A stretch of 64,000 nt of DNA from Litoditis marina (GCA_964036275.1 OZ038433.1:13044446-13108445), one strand, 5' to 3'. Shown: positions 33,943-47,446, numbered from the stretch's first letter. Notes: generated from the sequence alone by a model not told the origin. A program made the numbers and translations.

Positions 33943-36900
33943 CTAGCAATCTGACATGGAGGCGATGATCTCCTTGACAAAATCCGATGCCCGGTCCCCG
34001 CTTTCCCGAGCAGTTTCCATGACTTCCGCATGCGATACTTCGACCGAGTTGTCCGCATCGAGGTTGGCGCTGGAAAGTTATAATTTACATAGTTTGTAAG
34101 AATTTACTAAATTTCCATTTTAAGGTCAGTTGTTGAGTATGAAGATTTCGATCAAATCATGTGAAGCACTCAGTGAGGTTGACGTAAATGTATGTTACAG
34201 CTCGAACCATGGTCGAAATTAGTTGGAGTTGAAGAGCTTGGAAAAAGGTGTACAGTACTTTCATCGCCTCGTAACGAAGCGACGTGAATGAATGAATACG
34301 TAAATATGTGAAAATTGTAAACTCACATGTTGGTGATAAGTGAGAATCCTAGTACTTTGATGCCGCACTGTCGGGCGACGGTCACCTCATGGCAGGTGGA
34401 CATTCCCAGTGCATCTGCACCCACAGTCTTGAACAGTTGCACCTGGAAGGGAAAGATCAGTTTCATCGACTGTTCTCGTTTCGTAGTTTATAGTTTGTGG
34501 TTTATGGTTTGTTCACCATCTATTACTGCTTCTTGGACAGTTGTTGCAGCTGAAACTTCAGACTAGTTGTATAACTAGTTATATTTTTCTCTAGTATTAT
34601 CGTGGGTTTCAGTTCCAGTAATTTCTTTCAGTTCAGCATGTCTTCCTATAACCCACATTATTTTACTGACACACTACACAACTCATTGAATTTTTCAATA
34701 ACTGTCTTCTGACGCAAATTTCAACTTTCCAGAAACTCATTCCGATTACCTATTAGCCTATTAGGGAAACAGAACAGATTATGGAAACAGTCAACTTTTC
34801 GAATTGAAAGTTTTGTTATAATTTGGTACGACTCTTAGTGAGAGTACAACTAGGGGTGCAAAATTTGATTCTGTCTGTCGCCGGAACCGAACCCGCCATC
34901 AAAAGATGCATAGCTGGGCGCTAACCATGGCCTCACGAGAGTACATAACCGAAGAACTTTGGAATCGAAGACGTGTCTCCGCACACAGCGGAAATTGGGG
35001 ATAGATAGCCCCCTCCCGCCGTTCCGTAGGCGACAAGTATAACCATATAGTCTTTTCCATTCCTACTGAGACTCCTACAGTAGGATTTCGAAACTTCCAA
35101 GCCGTTTTTCTTACTTACTTTTGATCGGAGAAGTTGAGGATTTTCGTACCTTCTTTTCCTTCTCGCGTAGAGTAAACATACGAGCGCATTTTTCATAAAC
35201 TACATTTTCAGCTTCACAACAGCCTTCGGAAAGTTTGTAAGGTTACTGTAGAAGTCTCAGTAGGAATGGTGTGAACTATACCTCAGCGGGCGATTCGTAT
35301 TGAGGTCCTCCCGACATGACGTATATTCCCTCGTGAAGGGTCACTTTTGTCTTCTTCGCTACTTCTTGGGCCAGAACTCTGCAAAATGAATCATTCCATA
35401 CTGAAAAATCATTACTCAGTTTTATCCGAAGGATCATGATGTTAGTTGTATAGAACCTCCTGCTCAGTTACATAGTATGTTTGACTTTCTCGTTGTCATT
35501 ATCATAGCTTATGCTGATATTCGTTTGTATTTTCCCTTCCCCATGTTTCACGTTTTATCATCTTAGTTTTTTTGGTCACTTTTGTTCTCTCAAAGTATTA
35601 CGAGCAAGCTCCCCTTAATTCGTATGTAGGGTTTTGTTGCCTTACCCCTTAGGGGTTCTACATATTTATTCACGTTTTTTTGTTGTTCTTGTAACACTGT
35701 GAATGAATATTTATATATGATCTATTTTATGTGGATGACCTATTCCATTGAAAGTTTACCTTGAAAAAACAGTTGAACATATTCAAAACTGGGACTGGGT
35801 GAATAATTTGGGAATTTTAATTCTCATTCTTAGGGTAGTTCAGCACTGGTTTATTCTGATTCTGTTTTATCATGTATGAAATTGACGATATCTTTACTTC
35901 AAAGAAGGACGATTACGTGGTCCGATCCCGACGCTTCAGTCCTTTAAACAGCAATACATGTTTCAGTTGCAGTTGAAAAGACCGAAGCGCCGGGATAGGT
36001 TCACATGAACGTACTGCTTTAAGTTGGAGGTTTTCACGTGAATTCCACGTGATATAACGTGTTTATAAGGTATTTATATATATAGACTCCCCCCCCATAA
36101 CCCGGAAGTGAACTACCCCCACAAACAGGGTCCATGTGACTTTTCCCGAAAAACCCTCCCATTCAGACTTCGAACCCTCGAGAAAAAGGGCCGTTCACCC
36201 CGTGTTTCTTATCTAATCTTCCACTGATAAACGGGAACAATAGCAGTGTCTGCGTCTCTCCACCCTCCATACTATTTCCCTTTCTCTGCCCACGTAACAA
36301 TGCGTAAAGTAGCCATTTCGGGAGATTTTTATGAGAGGAAAAGCAAAACATAGAACGCCAACTCGATAGTGTCTACTATTACTGACATGGTGAAAAAAAC
36401 GAGAAATCAATAAGTTTGTGACGTGACACTGGGTAAACGTGAAAGTTCACTTCACAGTTTTTACAAATTGATTTTGATCGTATCATAGCTCTCTGTGGAA
36501 GGCTGCACCGATTTGGGATTGCTACGTACCAACAGAGAAAACCCCCAAAGTGTCTATTTCAACAAATTCTACCGCGTTTGAGAGTTTTTAGCAGCGAACT
36601 GCATTGCGCAGTGTGGATGAACAGTAACTTTTATTAGTTTTATATTTATTCCAAACAAAAATACTTGTTGTCATAAAGACTTTTATGGTTACAAAACAAG
36701 AAAAACTATTAGTAGTAAAACCTACCGGAGTGGTTTGTCGTAGGCGTCATGTACAGATACGAATCTGGCTCCGAATCGGGGGTCGTTGACTCCGACCAAA
36801 GGCGAGAAACCGGCAAGACCAGGGAGGAAAATGTGGTCCTGGAACAGAAAAGATAACGTTCTTAAAGTTACACTAACCTAAAATTAAAATATGATTGCAC

Positions 36901-39842
36901 TAAATGTGTCTGATATTTCGATAGAGTCACATTTTTGATAACTTCAATGAGAACCTTTTAATCTATTCACACTCTAATTATGCATTCATTGTACAATTTT
37001 CATCATTTCACAGAGCTCGGATATTATCCGAGAAAACCGTGATATTAGGAGCAGCTTCTAATTCTGGTCTCGGAGGCTCAGTCGATAATCATGTTCTGTA
37101 CTTAGGTGCTTCCGTCTTTGAACTTCTCACACGAAATTTCAAGTCAGTTCCCGGGAAATGAATAAATCGATATCCTACGTACCTTGATGAGCATGAGATC
37201 TCCGTATTTGAAGTTGCTGTTGATTCCGCCCGCGGCATTTGAGACAATCATGGTACGAACTCCCAGCAGGTGCATAACTCGCACTGGTAGGGTACACTAA
37301 AAAATAGTATTGAAATGGAAAACATGTTACTTTTGCTCCCCCCTCACTTTAGTTGTGGGAAAATTGGCAACCTCAAATGTATTCGTATTCGAAGTTTATA
37401 GACATGTCCATTCGAACGGGAACTTGACCGCATCTTTACTTGAAAATCTGGATGTTAACGGAAACCGTGATGAGCAGTGTTTGTAGTTCGACCACACTTT
37501 TCTTTGAAACTCGTGAATTACATGTGTAAAAAAGGATTATATTTACGAAACGTGATTCAAATTTAATAGGCATGGAGTGTGCTCTCTCCAGAGCAAGCTC
37601 ATTCGATGTATTTTGCTTCGTCCAGAGATCAGAGATTTTGCCGCCTGCATGGAGATCAAACTACAACAAATATTGATTACATAAGTAGTTCGACACTAAC
37701 CAGAGCCAGATCCATCGCGTGCTCGTAAGGATGGAATCTTCCCTGAAGACAGACCACCGACTTTCCACCCATCTTTCCAAAAACCAGGTTTCCTTTGTGG
37801 CCGACCACTGAAACAATGTTTTCAAAAATTGAAACATGCGAATTTGATATAAATAGTAGTTTCAACTCGCCTATTTATTATCCTCATTAAATTTACTAAG
37901 TCTGAATGTGTGGTCATTGAAAAGCCCACTGAGAAACCATAGGAAAAACCTAGGGGATGGTCTGTTATTGATGCATATACCCCAATATGTACTAGATCGA
38001 TTTCTCAACATTTAGAATATGATTGGTTTGGGTCATCAACTGATGAAAGACCATCCACGTCGTCCATTAGCTGGATAATTGCTCGAACTTTCTAAATGAA
38101 ATAGGAAAGTTACATGTACTTTTTCAATGTTGGTGCTCTTAAACTAGTTGAAGTGCGTTTCAATTGACAAACCGTGAGTGGTGGGGAATCCGGGAATCTT
38201 TCCATATGGAAGGATGATTGGGTCCTCGACCTTATCGGCAATTGGGCCCAGTCCCGAACCACAAATTATACCGATCTGAAATATTATGAGTTTGTTAACA
38301 TCATACGTTCAACTCACTATTTTCTTAGTTACAGAAATCAGATGGTGTGTAGAGTGGTAATGAAACAATTGGATGTTACAGCGGTTGCGTTTGGTTTAAA
38401 ATCGACCGTGTGCATTCTAGGTAAGTCATAAGGGATTAGTTTCAGCCATCTACATTTTCATCGTGTAAACATGAAGCGGTTTGATTGTCTGTTTTCATCA
38501 TACGATTATTCATGTTTGTGGAAACCTCTATGTTAGTAAGCCTTGCTCGAGAAATATTAACAAATGAAGTTGAGTTGGCTATCAACCATTTGAAGTCCTC
38601 AATGGAATAGTTTGTTTGTTGCGAAACATGAATCATAATTAAAACGTAGCTGTATTTCCAAAAACTGACCTCAGCATGTGACTTTTCCACTCCGACCATT
38701 TCTTTGATTGTTTGGACCACTGCCAACAGATCATCATACGATCGGGGGCTGAATATTTCAATTATCAGAACATTCCTTGATAAAAATATTATAATATTAT
38801 ATATAATGTTATTTTCATTCCCACTGAGACCCATTGGCATCCTTCCAAGATTTTCGGATTGGTTTTACTCAGAGCAAACAAAAGTATTTAAGAAATTCCA
38901 TTTCATTTACGTGTTCTTTTGGAACTGAACAACCGTTGACAAAAATTTGCGGTTTTTCGAAAAACTCCGAAGTGGTTAAATATAGCTTGGAATATTGATT
39001 GGCACCAAGTCTCAGTGGGAAAGACCGGGACTATAGTTACATTAAACTATCATTGAAAACGAGTGTTTTCGTAGTTTGACAGGAACTTCTTGAAAAAGTT
39101 TTTTGAGTACCACTGAGTCTTGATCTGTTTCGCAAAACAGTATTCACTGATGGTGAACTACACTTTTGTTGTAACGAACGGAGAACGGTAATTCGATTTG
39201 AAAAAGTGTGCTAAGAACAGCCAGCAAGCAGGCAGATGATTTTAGCCTGATACTGTAGCTGTCTACATGCGCGTGAAACAGATGTAGTGTCTAAACCTCA
39301 ATACTAGATTTTAACTGTTCTATATAAAACACAATCAATAATATACTTTTCATACATCTATTTAACTTATCTAATTTAATCTATAATTATTTTTTCTTTC
39401 TTTAAGACTATATAAGGTTCGCCCTTTCCAAAGGAAGTCTATACGATGTTGCCCTATCCAGCTGTGTTTGTAGTTTGGCCTATTCATTATGAATCCGTAA
39501 GTCACAGCGGGTATCGAGTTCAAACTACAATTGAGCTTTCGTCATCAGCTATATAGTCTGTTTCACGCAACGATAGCCCTCTACAATGAGATTGTAAATC
39601 TTTCGAGTAAGATTTTCATATCTTGTAGGTATTATGAATAGTTTGAACTTCGTGATTTCGTTTTCCACACTGTTTACTACAAGCATAAAAACCGTGAGTC
39701 TGTTGGTTGGTTAAATAAATGCCATTGAATATTCGGAAAATTACTGTAGAAAGTTATCGATTTGTGAAACAGAGTATACTCACTTGACAGTCTTGTGTTC
39801 GGTCTCTTCAGTGACGAGAGAATTGTTGTTTATCGTTGCCAT
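33943..39842 (-). CDS. pnp-1: Purine nucleoside phosphorylase, nine exons, complete
   Basis: Cytosolic trimeric PNP: phosphorolysis of inosine and guanosine to free base plus ribose-1-phosphate, in purine salvage. Exons, minus strand: 39842-39784, 38748-38670, 38275-38173, 37807-37701, 37296-37183, 36838-36726, 35378-35282, 34442-34327, 34069-33943. Every intron is GT..AG and in phase; total 304 residues, near the usual 290-310. Active-site motifs are all present: phosphate loop GSGLGP (52-57), HKG (84-86), GRFHPYE (103-109), SNAAGGIN (135-142), [10 protein letters not shown] (215-224), GMST (237-240), GFSLITN (256-262) and the late His in SHAEV (276). ATG 39842 is the only in-frame start and gives a short N-terminal extension. 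The symbol follows the C. elegans orthologue as I remember it. Introns 1 and 7 have MITEs at their donors. Confidence 0.97.
34871..34932 (-). pseudogene. tRNA-like sequence in a PNP intron
   Basis: On the minus strand, GGCCATGGTTAGCGCCCAG resembles an A box and GGGTTCGGTTCCGG a B box at tRNA spacing. Acceptor pairing is poor. Confidence 0.45.
35046..35280. repeat. TATAGTTCACACCATTCC MITE, copy 1, at a splice donor
   Basis: TATAGTCTTTTCCATTCC at the left and GGAATGGTGTGAACTATA at the right, with CTACTGAGACTCCTACAGTA internally and inverted. Its end supplies the T of the GT donor of PNP intron 7 (exon end 35282). Copies lie at 47212-47446 and 51589-51822. Confidence 0.9.
35494..35735 (+). repeat. 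Dispersed SINE-like repeat, copy 1
   Basis: Shared with 44979-45215: ATTACGAGCAAGCTCCCCTT, TAGGGTTTTGTTGCC, CCCCTTAGGGGTTCTACATA and GTGAATGAATATTTATATA. It ends in an AT-rich tail, as SINEs do. In a PNP intron. Confidence 0.7.
35900..36022. repeat. AAAGAAGGACGATTA hairpin element, copy 2
   Basis: CAAAGAAGGACGATTACGTG at the left and a more diverged inverse at the right, around CAGTCCTTTAAACAGCAA. In a PNP intron. Confidence 0.75.
39552..39778. repeat. TATAGTCTGTTTCAC MITE, copy 5, next to a splice donor
   Basis: TATAGTCTGTTTCACGCAAC at the left, GTGAAACAGAGTATA at the right, with CCTCTACAATGAGATTG internally. It lies inside PNP intron 1 and begins five bases after the exon, so GTGAG is followed directly by the MITE end. 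Confidence 0.85.
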
Positions 39843-40880
39843 TTTATCTGAAAAAAAATCTGGCATTGGAATAATAATGTTTGCAAATTATTGTAAACAA
39901 CAACAATCAATGATAAACAAAAAACAAATGCATTATGACAATAAAGATACTAAAAATGCTAAGTAATGTGTACGACTTCTCTTCTGTTGTTTCTATTAGT
40001 ATGAAAACTGAATCTGAACTACTCCTGAAAAGCAACCTATTGTAAAGTTATAATAAAATGTTTGGTTTTCCCAGAAAGTCTTGAAGAGTAGCGTTGAGTG
40101 AAGGAAGCTATGATACAAATGTAGTAGATAACAATGTCATGACATAGTTGATATGATAAAGAAATAGGAGGGGGTCGTGTAGCAAATAGGGAGTAAGTAA
40201 ACAACAACCACGACACATTTCGGTGAAACGTGATTGTGTTGTAGAAATGTTTCAACGACATACAACCAAAATAACATGTGTGCACATTGACTTCATCTCC
40301 ATAGACACTTTCACTTTATCGCATACAGTGTTGATCTGATAACTAAGGAGGTCCTAAGGATGAATAAGAAAAGTTTTTTATGCTTCGTTTCATACCAAAA
40401 AACCATAAACATACTGCTGAGTAGGTTTGCATATTATGGAGAGTTCTTCATTATTTGCGCTTTTGGCAAGCCATATTTCAAGACGTTCACAGAACTACAG
40501 TATTTCCATAGGATAAGAAATTTAGTTATAGGGTAGAAACTTATTTATTAGGTAGTGTTTTGCTCAAATTCTAAGTCATTCATAACAACAGGAATCGTTA
40601 ATCTACAAAACAAACTGCTATGTTACCTATGGTCAGGTTATATAGACAATGTTATGGTCCCATCCCGGTTAAAATGGGCAATTTGTCTAATAACGGGGGG
40701 TGGTCTCACTAGAAGAAGGGTCACGTGTGTGATTCAATGAACTGTAGAAATGCGCAAAATAGGCGGGGAAAAGATAAAGGTAGAAGATAAACGATGATTA
40801 ATGGGAAGAAATCGGAAAGGAATTAGGCGAAAAAGAGAAACACGTGCGACGGAAGTTGGCATTGTTGGGGACTAGTGATG

Positions 40881-41006
40881 TATACTGTTAGTCGACTGCA
40901 TAGTCACGTAAAATGTTGAACACAGCAGAACTCAGAAACGTGCAATGACAAAGTGCCCGATGCTACAGTAGAATGCTAACTTGAGTATCAAATTACTTCT
41001 AGTATA
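40881..41006 (-). repeat. TATACTAG repeat family, copy 2
   Basis: TATACTGTTAGTCGACTGCA ... ACTTCTAGTATA, the reverse of copy 1. Confidence 0.75.
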
Positions 41007-43325
41007 TGTGCTTTTTGTTTTGTGATACATAATGAAGTTTGAAAGCGTGTAATTGTAGATTTTTAGACGTTTTAGTGTTTTAGAAAAGTATAGGTTTTCC
41101 GGATAAATTTCTTGATTACGTGCTGTTGGCACGCAGCCAAACTGAACATAGATAGGAGTGGACAACTATTATATTGGAGCATCTATTTCTGAAGGAAGTC
41201 TGGAAAACTATCATATTTTCCTGCTTCGTTGTTTACAGTTTTACTTCGCTTGACTTGACTCGAGAGAGAAATGGTTTGCTTCCAATGTCATTTCGTATTA
41301 CATCATTCCAAGAAACTTGTCTATTTTGAACGTATTTCTAAAAGAAGTTGAATGAGAAGTTTACGTACCAACATTTGGAATATTTATAGAAGACATGTTT
41401 GAACCTGTGTTTGTAGTTTGATTCTAGTGCTTTCCGTCAAAAATTACATAATTTAAACAATGCAGTTTGAGTACAGAGAGAACAGGTTAGATGTAACATT
41501 AAAGTACAGAATAATCAACGTTTAAGAAACTGGTCCCAATGAGTGTTTCATCATGATAAGAAATAAACTGCAACTCTTTCTATCTCGGGTACGGCTTATT
41601 TGAATGCTATCAATCCACAAATGCCACCCTGCAAGAATTGTTGCAACAAAACGAATTATTATCATCTTTTGCTTACATAAAAGTAAACATTGTGGTGACG
41701 TGTTTACTAGGTGTAACGGCAATGGTTTCGTAAAACGTGGCACGCGTCAGCGATTGTGCACTTCAGCCTCATAGTTTCGCGAAATTGGATGAGGGTTGTT
41801 TTCGACAAACTTGGAGTTTCCTTCGAGTAAACACGGTTCTTCCATATATTTCCTACATATATGTATTTCATTGGCAAGTAGCTCTTGAATGATTACAACA
41901 TCAATGGAAACATCAAAATCATCTTTAAGCAACTGTCAACAAAGTACCAAAAAATAACATTGAGTGCTTCGTAGGTTACGTCCACAAAATAGGTTACCAA
42001 AAAGGTCAAACAGGTTCAGTAGATCAAGGGCCCCCAGGATCTAACGAGGATTTGTGTCAAAAACACCGAACTACAAAAAAATTTATATAGAGAGTGCTCA
42101 AATATGTAGTTTGATCTCAATACGCGCCTAGTTCACGAATTTCGACTTCGGGGCGATGAGACCAAACTACAAACACAACGATTAACGGCAACATACACCG
42201 TATAGGCACGGTTTGAGAACAGCGAGCCCTATGGTATAGTTTTGATCTACAATTTTTGTTTTTTCTCATTTCAAGGAGTCCCAGAAAACCATGTGAAGGA
42301 GCGCACCAAACCGACATACTAGCATTTCTACGTAACTTTATTGGCTTTATTCTACTTTCAAATTCTTTGGTTTGAAAACATTTCTATTGTTAGGAATATT
42401 TTTCTAGAAAACGATGTAAAGGAGCGCGCCATAGTGGGGTCAGAAAAGGAAGCCAAATGATAAGATTAAACATACATCTACACACTTTATGAGATTGCAC
42501 TTTCCATTGAACAAAGCACAAAAACAGACGGAACGATCGGACTAATTGAATAGAAAGAACTGGTTATGAGACCAAAGAGAGATCGTTTTTGAGTTTATGA
42601 TTAGTCGGTTAGTTGGTGCATCATATAAAGCCGAGCTTTTTTCACTATTTTCGAAGATGTGCTAATTTGGAAGCTAATATTTATACGTAACACAAGATTA
42701 TTCTGAAAGGTTATCAGACCAAACACAGAACAAACTATACAAATGTTTAAGTTTTCCCAATATCTAATTTTCGAAACAAAACCTGACCCTGTAGAGTCTA
42801 GATTCAATCTAGAGTTTACTCGAGAATTTTTCATCAAGTTCCCACATGTGAAGCTGGTTTCAGTCTCAGTTATGACTTTGACTTCAATCACAGTTACGAT
42901 TTTAGACGGAAACGTTTTGACTCTACACCACCAAGTTACCAACAAATTGGTTCGGAATCAGTGAAAACCTAGAAAGTACTCTTTTCATGCAGTTTTAAAG
43001 TTTTTGCTGCGGTTGCAATCTATTCAAAGTTCTAAGAGAGACAAAAAGGGTTCACAACAAATATTTAGTTACGTTGAAAACTAAAAGTGATGGAATTTCT
43101 TGTCTTTCCCTGTTTCCCGGGATAGAAAAAGTCCCCTTTGTCAATAGAAATTGTAGAAGAAACATATGACATAGGTACAAATGTCTGAGAAAAACGCGAG
43201 AAAAAAGAAGATAGAGAATTTAATCCTTGGTCATAATTTTCGCAAAGATCGCAAACAAGGTAGAACACGCGAGTAACGAGGATTAGGATAGTTTTTCGAT
43301 AGTTTTTTCGCAATAACTCTTTCTC

Positions 43326-43505
43326 TGGCGGCGTAGCAATCCATCCAACCTCATGAGAAGCTCACATGAGTTTCTCATGAGATACCTCATGACTCGTGAA
43401 CTCTCAATGTTGTAGCATAGCGATCGATAGAATCTCATGAGAAGCTCATGCCAATATCTCATGAGGTGATCTCATGAACTTTTGTGGGGATTGCTACGCC
43501 GCCAG
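43326..43505. repeat. CATGAG foldback MITE, copy 5
   Basis: Full length, with CTGGCGGCGTAGCAATCC at the left and GGGATTGCTACGCCGCCAG at the right, very close to the copy at 8003. Confidence 0.9.
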
Positions 43506-43581
43506 TGATGGTGGGAAAAAGGTTAATACAGAATTATGATTGGGTGCGTAATGCTTAGTGCCGACGAAGTTTCGCAACTGC

Positions 43582-43656
43582 AACAGACGCAGCGAGGACT
43601 CGAACTCAACGCTCGAAAGCGGCAGACAGCTCCGCTCACCACTACACTAACTTTTT
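43582..43656 (-). pseudogene. tRNA-like sequence
   Basis: On the minus strand, GTTAGTGTAGTGGTGAGCGG matches an A box and GAGTTCGAGTCCTCG a B box. The stems are incomplete, so I read it as a tRNA pseudogene or tRNA-derived repeat. Confidence 0.55.
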
Positions 43657-43957
43657 GAGATTTAGGTTTTTAACGAATGCAACTGTACTAACACAGTCGA
43701 AATCATAGTGTACAGTATCAATTTTACGAAAAGCAATACCATACAATATGAGGTCGTCCTAATTTGTTAGAAAAAGATGATAAAACTGGAATGCTCAAAT
43801 TATCTTGTTTTCTTTGTTTCCATAAAACCTAGTTTTCTTTAAATAGTTTGTGCGCCGGCCACGCGGTTTCAATGCAATCCATCCATCATTTGGAAGACAC
43901 AAACAACTTGCAAATTTGGTGGAGAAAAGACCAATCATTCAGAGAAACTGAATCAGT

Positions 43958-44067
43958 TATACTAGAAGTAATAGTCATGCAAAATGGAATCGTGCACTTT
44001 TTCATTGCACGTTTCTGAGTTCTGCTGTGTTTAACATGTTCCACGTGACTGTGCAATTGACTAACAG
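43958..44067 (+). repeat. TATACTAG repeat family, copy 3
   Basis: TATACTAGAAGTAATAGTC ... GTGCAATTGACTAACAG. Confidence 0.75.
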
Positions 44068-44150
44068 CAACAAAGCGATTTAACGCGCTACTACAAAAAC
44101 GGTGATCGAATCAAACTACGAAAATGTTAAGAGTAGAAATACTGGTTCGT

Positions 44151-44346
44151 TGATCTATGGAGGCTTGGTATAGTTGGCGCCATCTCGGAACGATTGGCGC
44201 CATTTTTGCCACTGGCCAGGTACAAAAGCGGGAGAGTACGCAGGTCAATGAGGCCGTAGACATCTGCATCTCTATGACCTGTACACTCTCTCGGCAAGCT
44301 CGCTTTAAATATGGCTTGATAAATGGCAACGAATTGTCTGAGAGTC
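44151..44346 (+). repeat. Hairpin-bearing dispersed repeat, copy 1
   Basis: CTCGGAACGATTGGCGCC, CAGGTCAATGAGG and AGACATCTGCATCTCT recur at 58826-58996. GGTCAATG...AGACATCTGC can pair with the following CTATGACCTG, forming a hairpin. Confidence 0.7.
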
Positions 44347-44650
44347 TCGCATGAGACTTTGGCGGTGTGCCAATGAAATTACGTTTCATTAGGGATACTC
44401 TTTCTTGAGCCTTGTAATTTGGTCTTTTTGATTCCAATCCGAGTTTGGAATTTCATCTGTGCATGCGCATCAAACTACAAACCACGAATGGGAGAACTGG
44501 TTACACTGCATGCATTCTTCGGTTGGAAAAAAGTGGCCAACAAGAGTTCAACGAAACAACTAACTTAGTGTAACTGAAGCGGACCATAACATTATAGAAA
44601 ATTGTAGACTTACGTCATAAAGAAGTTTGAAGTTTTATGAATTGGTTCTT

Positions 44651-44847
44651 TATAGTCGTCGCCAACGGAAAAGCGGGTGGGTACTGTATATCTCACTTTC
44701 CACTGTGTACGCACGCATGTATTCGTTTCCATAGCTGGCCGGTTACGTTCTCTCATAGCGCAGTGGTTCGCGCCCTGATACGAAGATTTTGCTCGCAGTT
44801 TCGATTCCGGTGAGGGACGGAAATTTATAAATTTGGCACCCACTATA
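44651..44847 (+). repeat. tRNA-like MITE, copy 2
   Basis: TATAGTCGTCGCCAACGGAA at the left and CACCCACTATA at the right. The interior has ATAGCGCAGTGGTTCGCGCC (A-box-like) and GCAGTTTCGATTCCGGTG (B-box-like). ATAGT/ACTAT ends and TA flanks suggest a DNA element carrying a tRNA-like core. Confidence 0.75.
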
Positions 44848-44978
44848 TTACACTTTCACTATCATTTCAAAACAATTGACCAATTACGAGTCTTTCTAGA
44901 TGTGTTGTTAACGGAGACTTTTATTGAACCACCTGCACAGCTTACTTAGTCGATCTATATTCACGTTGTATAATCATA

Positions 44979-45215
44979 GTTATATGTGTCATATTCATTA
45001 GATTCTGTTTTTCTGTTTCACTGTGACTTTGTTTATGTTTCATGTTTTACCACTCCTTTCACTCCCGTGTAGTATTACGAGTAAGCTCCCCTCAACTTGT
45101 AGGTAGGGTTTTGTCGCCTTACCCCTTAGGGGTTCTACATATTTGTTCACTATTTTTCTGTGTTGTTAAGTTAACACTTGTGAATGAATATATATATATA
45201 TATATATATATATCA
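44979..45215 (+). repeat. Dispersed SINE-like repeat, copy 2
   Basis: ATTACGAGTAAGCTCCCCTC ... CCCCTTAGGGGTTCTACATA ... GTGAATGAATATATATATAT, ending in an (AT)n tail. Confidence 0.7.
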
Positions 45216-45862
45216 GTTTTCTCTCGGGTCGTATAGAATAACTCGAGATGGTTTTCAGTTTATAAGATGCTACAACCCGATAACCTTGAACAGTTTCCGA
45301 TAGGAAATGAGCAACGAGAACGTGAGATAAAAACTAAAACTGTCAGACAAACGTAACATAAAAGTAAATTATACATTCCGCGAATAAACATCAGTGATCA
45401 CGTTGTAGTTTTAGCACCTAATCTAATAGTTGTAAGGTTTGTAAATGAACGCTACATTGAAATGTGTCCCTTCTTCTTCTTGGAAAGCCAAGTGAACTAC
45501 TAAATAAAAACATTCTGAGAAGTCTCGTACACAAAAATTTGCGAGCGTGGAAAAATGTTTCGGAACACTACATAAATACAATAAACGACCGCTACACTTG
45601 CACGTTTTATACGAAACTGTCAGAACTCGCCTTGTTTTTGCTTTTACACAAAACCGAACACTCGATACATTGACAGCGATAAAAGCGACACGTTCTACTG
45701 TTTTTATAATCTTATAGTATTATTTTTGACATTTGACAGGCAATTGTCGTTCGTGGGGCGGAATACTGCTGACGGCAGCAGATTAGACTATCTATTTTAT
45801 CACCGTTCTATCACGTGTGACCTCATATTAGAAGAATATGGGTGGAAGACAAGTCGACTCGA

Positions 45863-45985
45863 TATACTAGAAGTAAATTGAACAGTTATGTAAAGTTAGC
45901 GAGGAATAGTGCACGTTGTTATTGCACGTTTATGAGTTCTGCTGTGTTCAACACGTGTTACGTGACTGTGCATTTGACCAGCTGA
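45863..45985 (+). repeat. TATACTAG repeat family, copy 4
   Basis: TATACTAGAAGTAAATTGAA ... TTATTGCACGTTTATGAG ... GTGACTGTGCATTTGACC. Confidence 0.75.
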
Positions 45986-47211
45986 TCAAACCTTTTCAAT
46001 TTGAAAACCGAGAAATAGCATTTTCTGTTCTAGAACACAGTATACACTTTACAATACAAATAGTTTTTTGTCTTGAAAAGTACAGATCTAGACAGAACAA
46101 TAATACCACTTTTACAACTTTTCTGAAATGAGCAAGTCAAATGGGCACGATCAAGTTGTCAGGTAAACATGAGAAACACAGTGAAACTCTGTAAATTGTA
46201 ATAATAGTTCCTATGTTTTCTGTGGAGGAATTCTGTGGAGACTGTTAACTTAATTATAACCTTTTGAACATATTAGTCCATTAACTTATATTCTATTAAC
46301 ACAATAACATTAACATTTTGTTTTTCTAACGTTAAACGTTGGAAATTTGAGAAGGTTCTAAGGCTGAACATGAGGTTTGTGGGTAGTTGTAACATTGTAA
46401 GTGAAAGCACAAGAAGTGCCTGAATATAGTTGGCACTCTAACACTTGACCAAAATATCACGTCATTTCGAAACATTAATGTTTACAGATAACATCAATTT
46501 TCACAAATTCCGGTTATGCCCAGTAGTGATGTTTCATTTACCCACGAGACAATACGTCACTTTTCGGAGTCAGTAACACAAACACGCGTGTTTCTCAAAC
46601 ATGTCTCTTGTTATTCAATTCAGGGAAAACTAATTCATTGAGGGACTTTTACTAGGAGGAATTCAGAAAGTCACGTGTATCCGCGACCAAGCTGCATTTA
46701 ATGGCAAGTTTTGATTTGCCATATGTTTTACACTATGGAAGGTAGAACCGTAAAACGGCTTCAAAACCCTCAATTGTTCACGTGAAAACGTGAGGAAATA
46801 TTCACGTGTAGAACGTGAAGAAATATTCACGTGTAAAACGTGAAGAAACAGCAGTAGTCGCCCAATCTACTACTGAAACGTGCAACACAACGTCCAATGA
46901 GTGTTTATGAAGGGAACACGTTTCCGAAAAAGAGTCACGTTTCGACATGAGTGCACATTGGGTAACTAGATCATGCGGCCTGGGGTTCAGTTGGTTTTTG
47001 GCTAGAATGAAGTCAACCGTGACTAATAACGATGTTCGAAAACTTTCCAAAAGAATTTTCCAACCTCAAAAACATTTTACACACTTTACACAGTCCTAGA
47101 TTGTTTTGCTTTGTGAGAAACTATTCGGAAAACGTTGAAGTGACGTCATGACTTAAGATTTCATTTTGCACTAGTTTACTGTATTTATCCACCTCAAAAT
47201 GAAACGTAGTA

Positions 47212-47446
47212 TATAGTTCACACCATTCCTACTGAGACTCCTACAGTAACCTTACAAAACTTCCGAAGGCTGTTGTGAAGCTGAAAATTTAGTTCATCAA
47301 AAATCCACTCGTATATTTAATGTCCCTGAGTACGAGAATGAGGTGCGACAATCCTCAACTTCTCTGATCAAAAGTAAATGAACAAAACGGCTTGGAAATA
47401 TCGAAATCCTATTGTAGGAGTCTCAGTAGGAATGGAAAAGACTATA
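47212..47446. repeat. TATAGTTCACACCATTCC MITE, copy 2
   Basis: TATAGTTCACACCATTCCTA at the left and TAGGAATGGAAAAGACTATA at the right. Confidence 0.88.
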
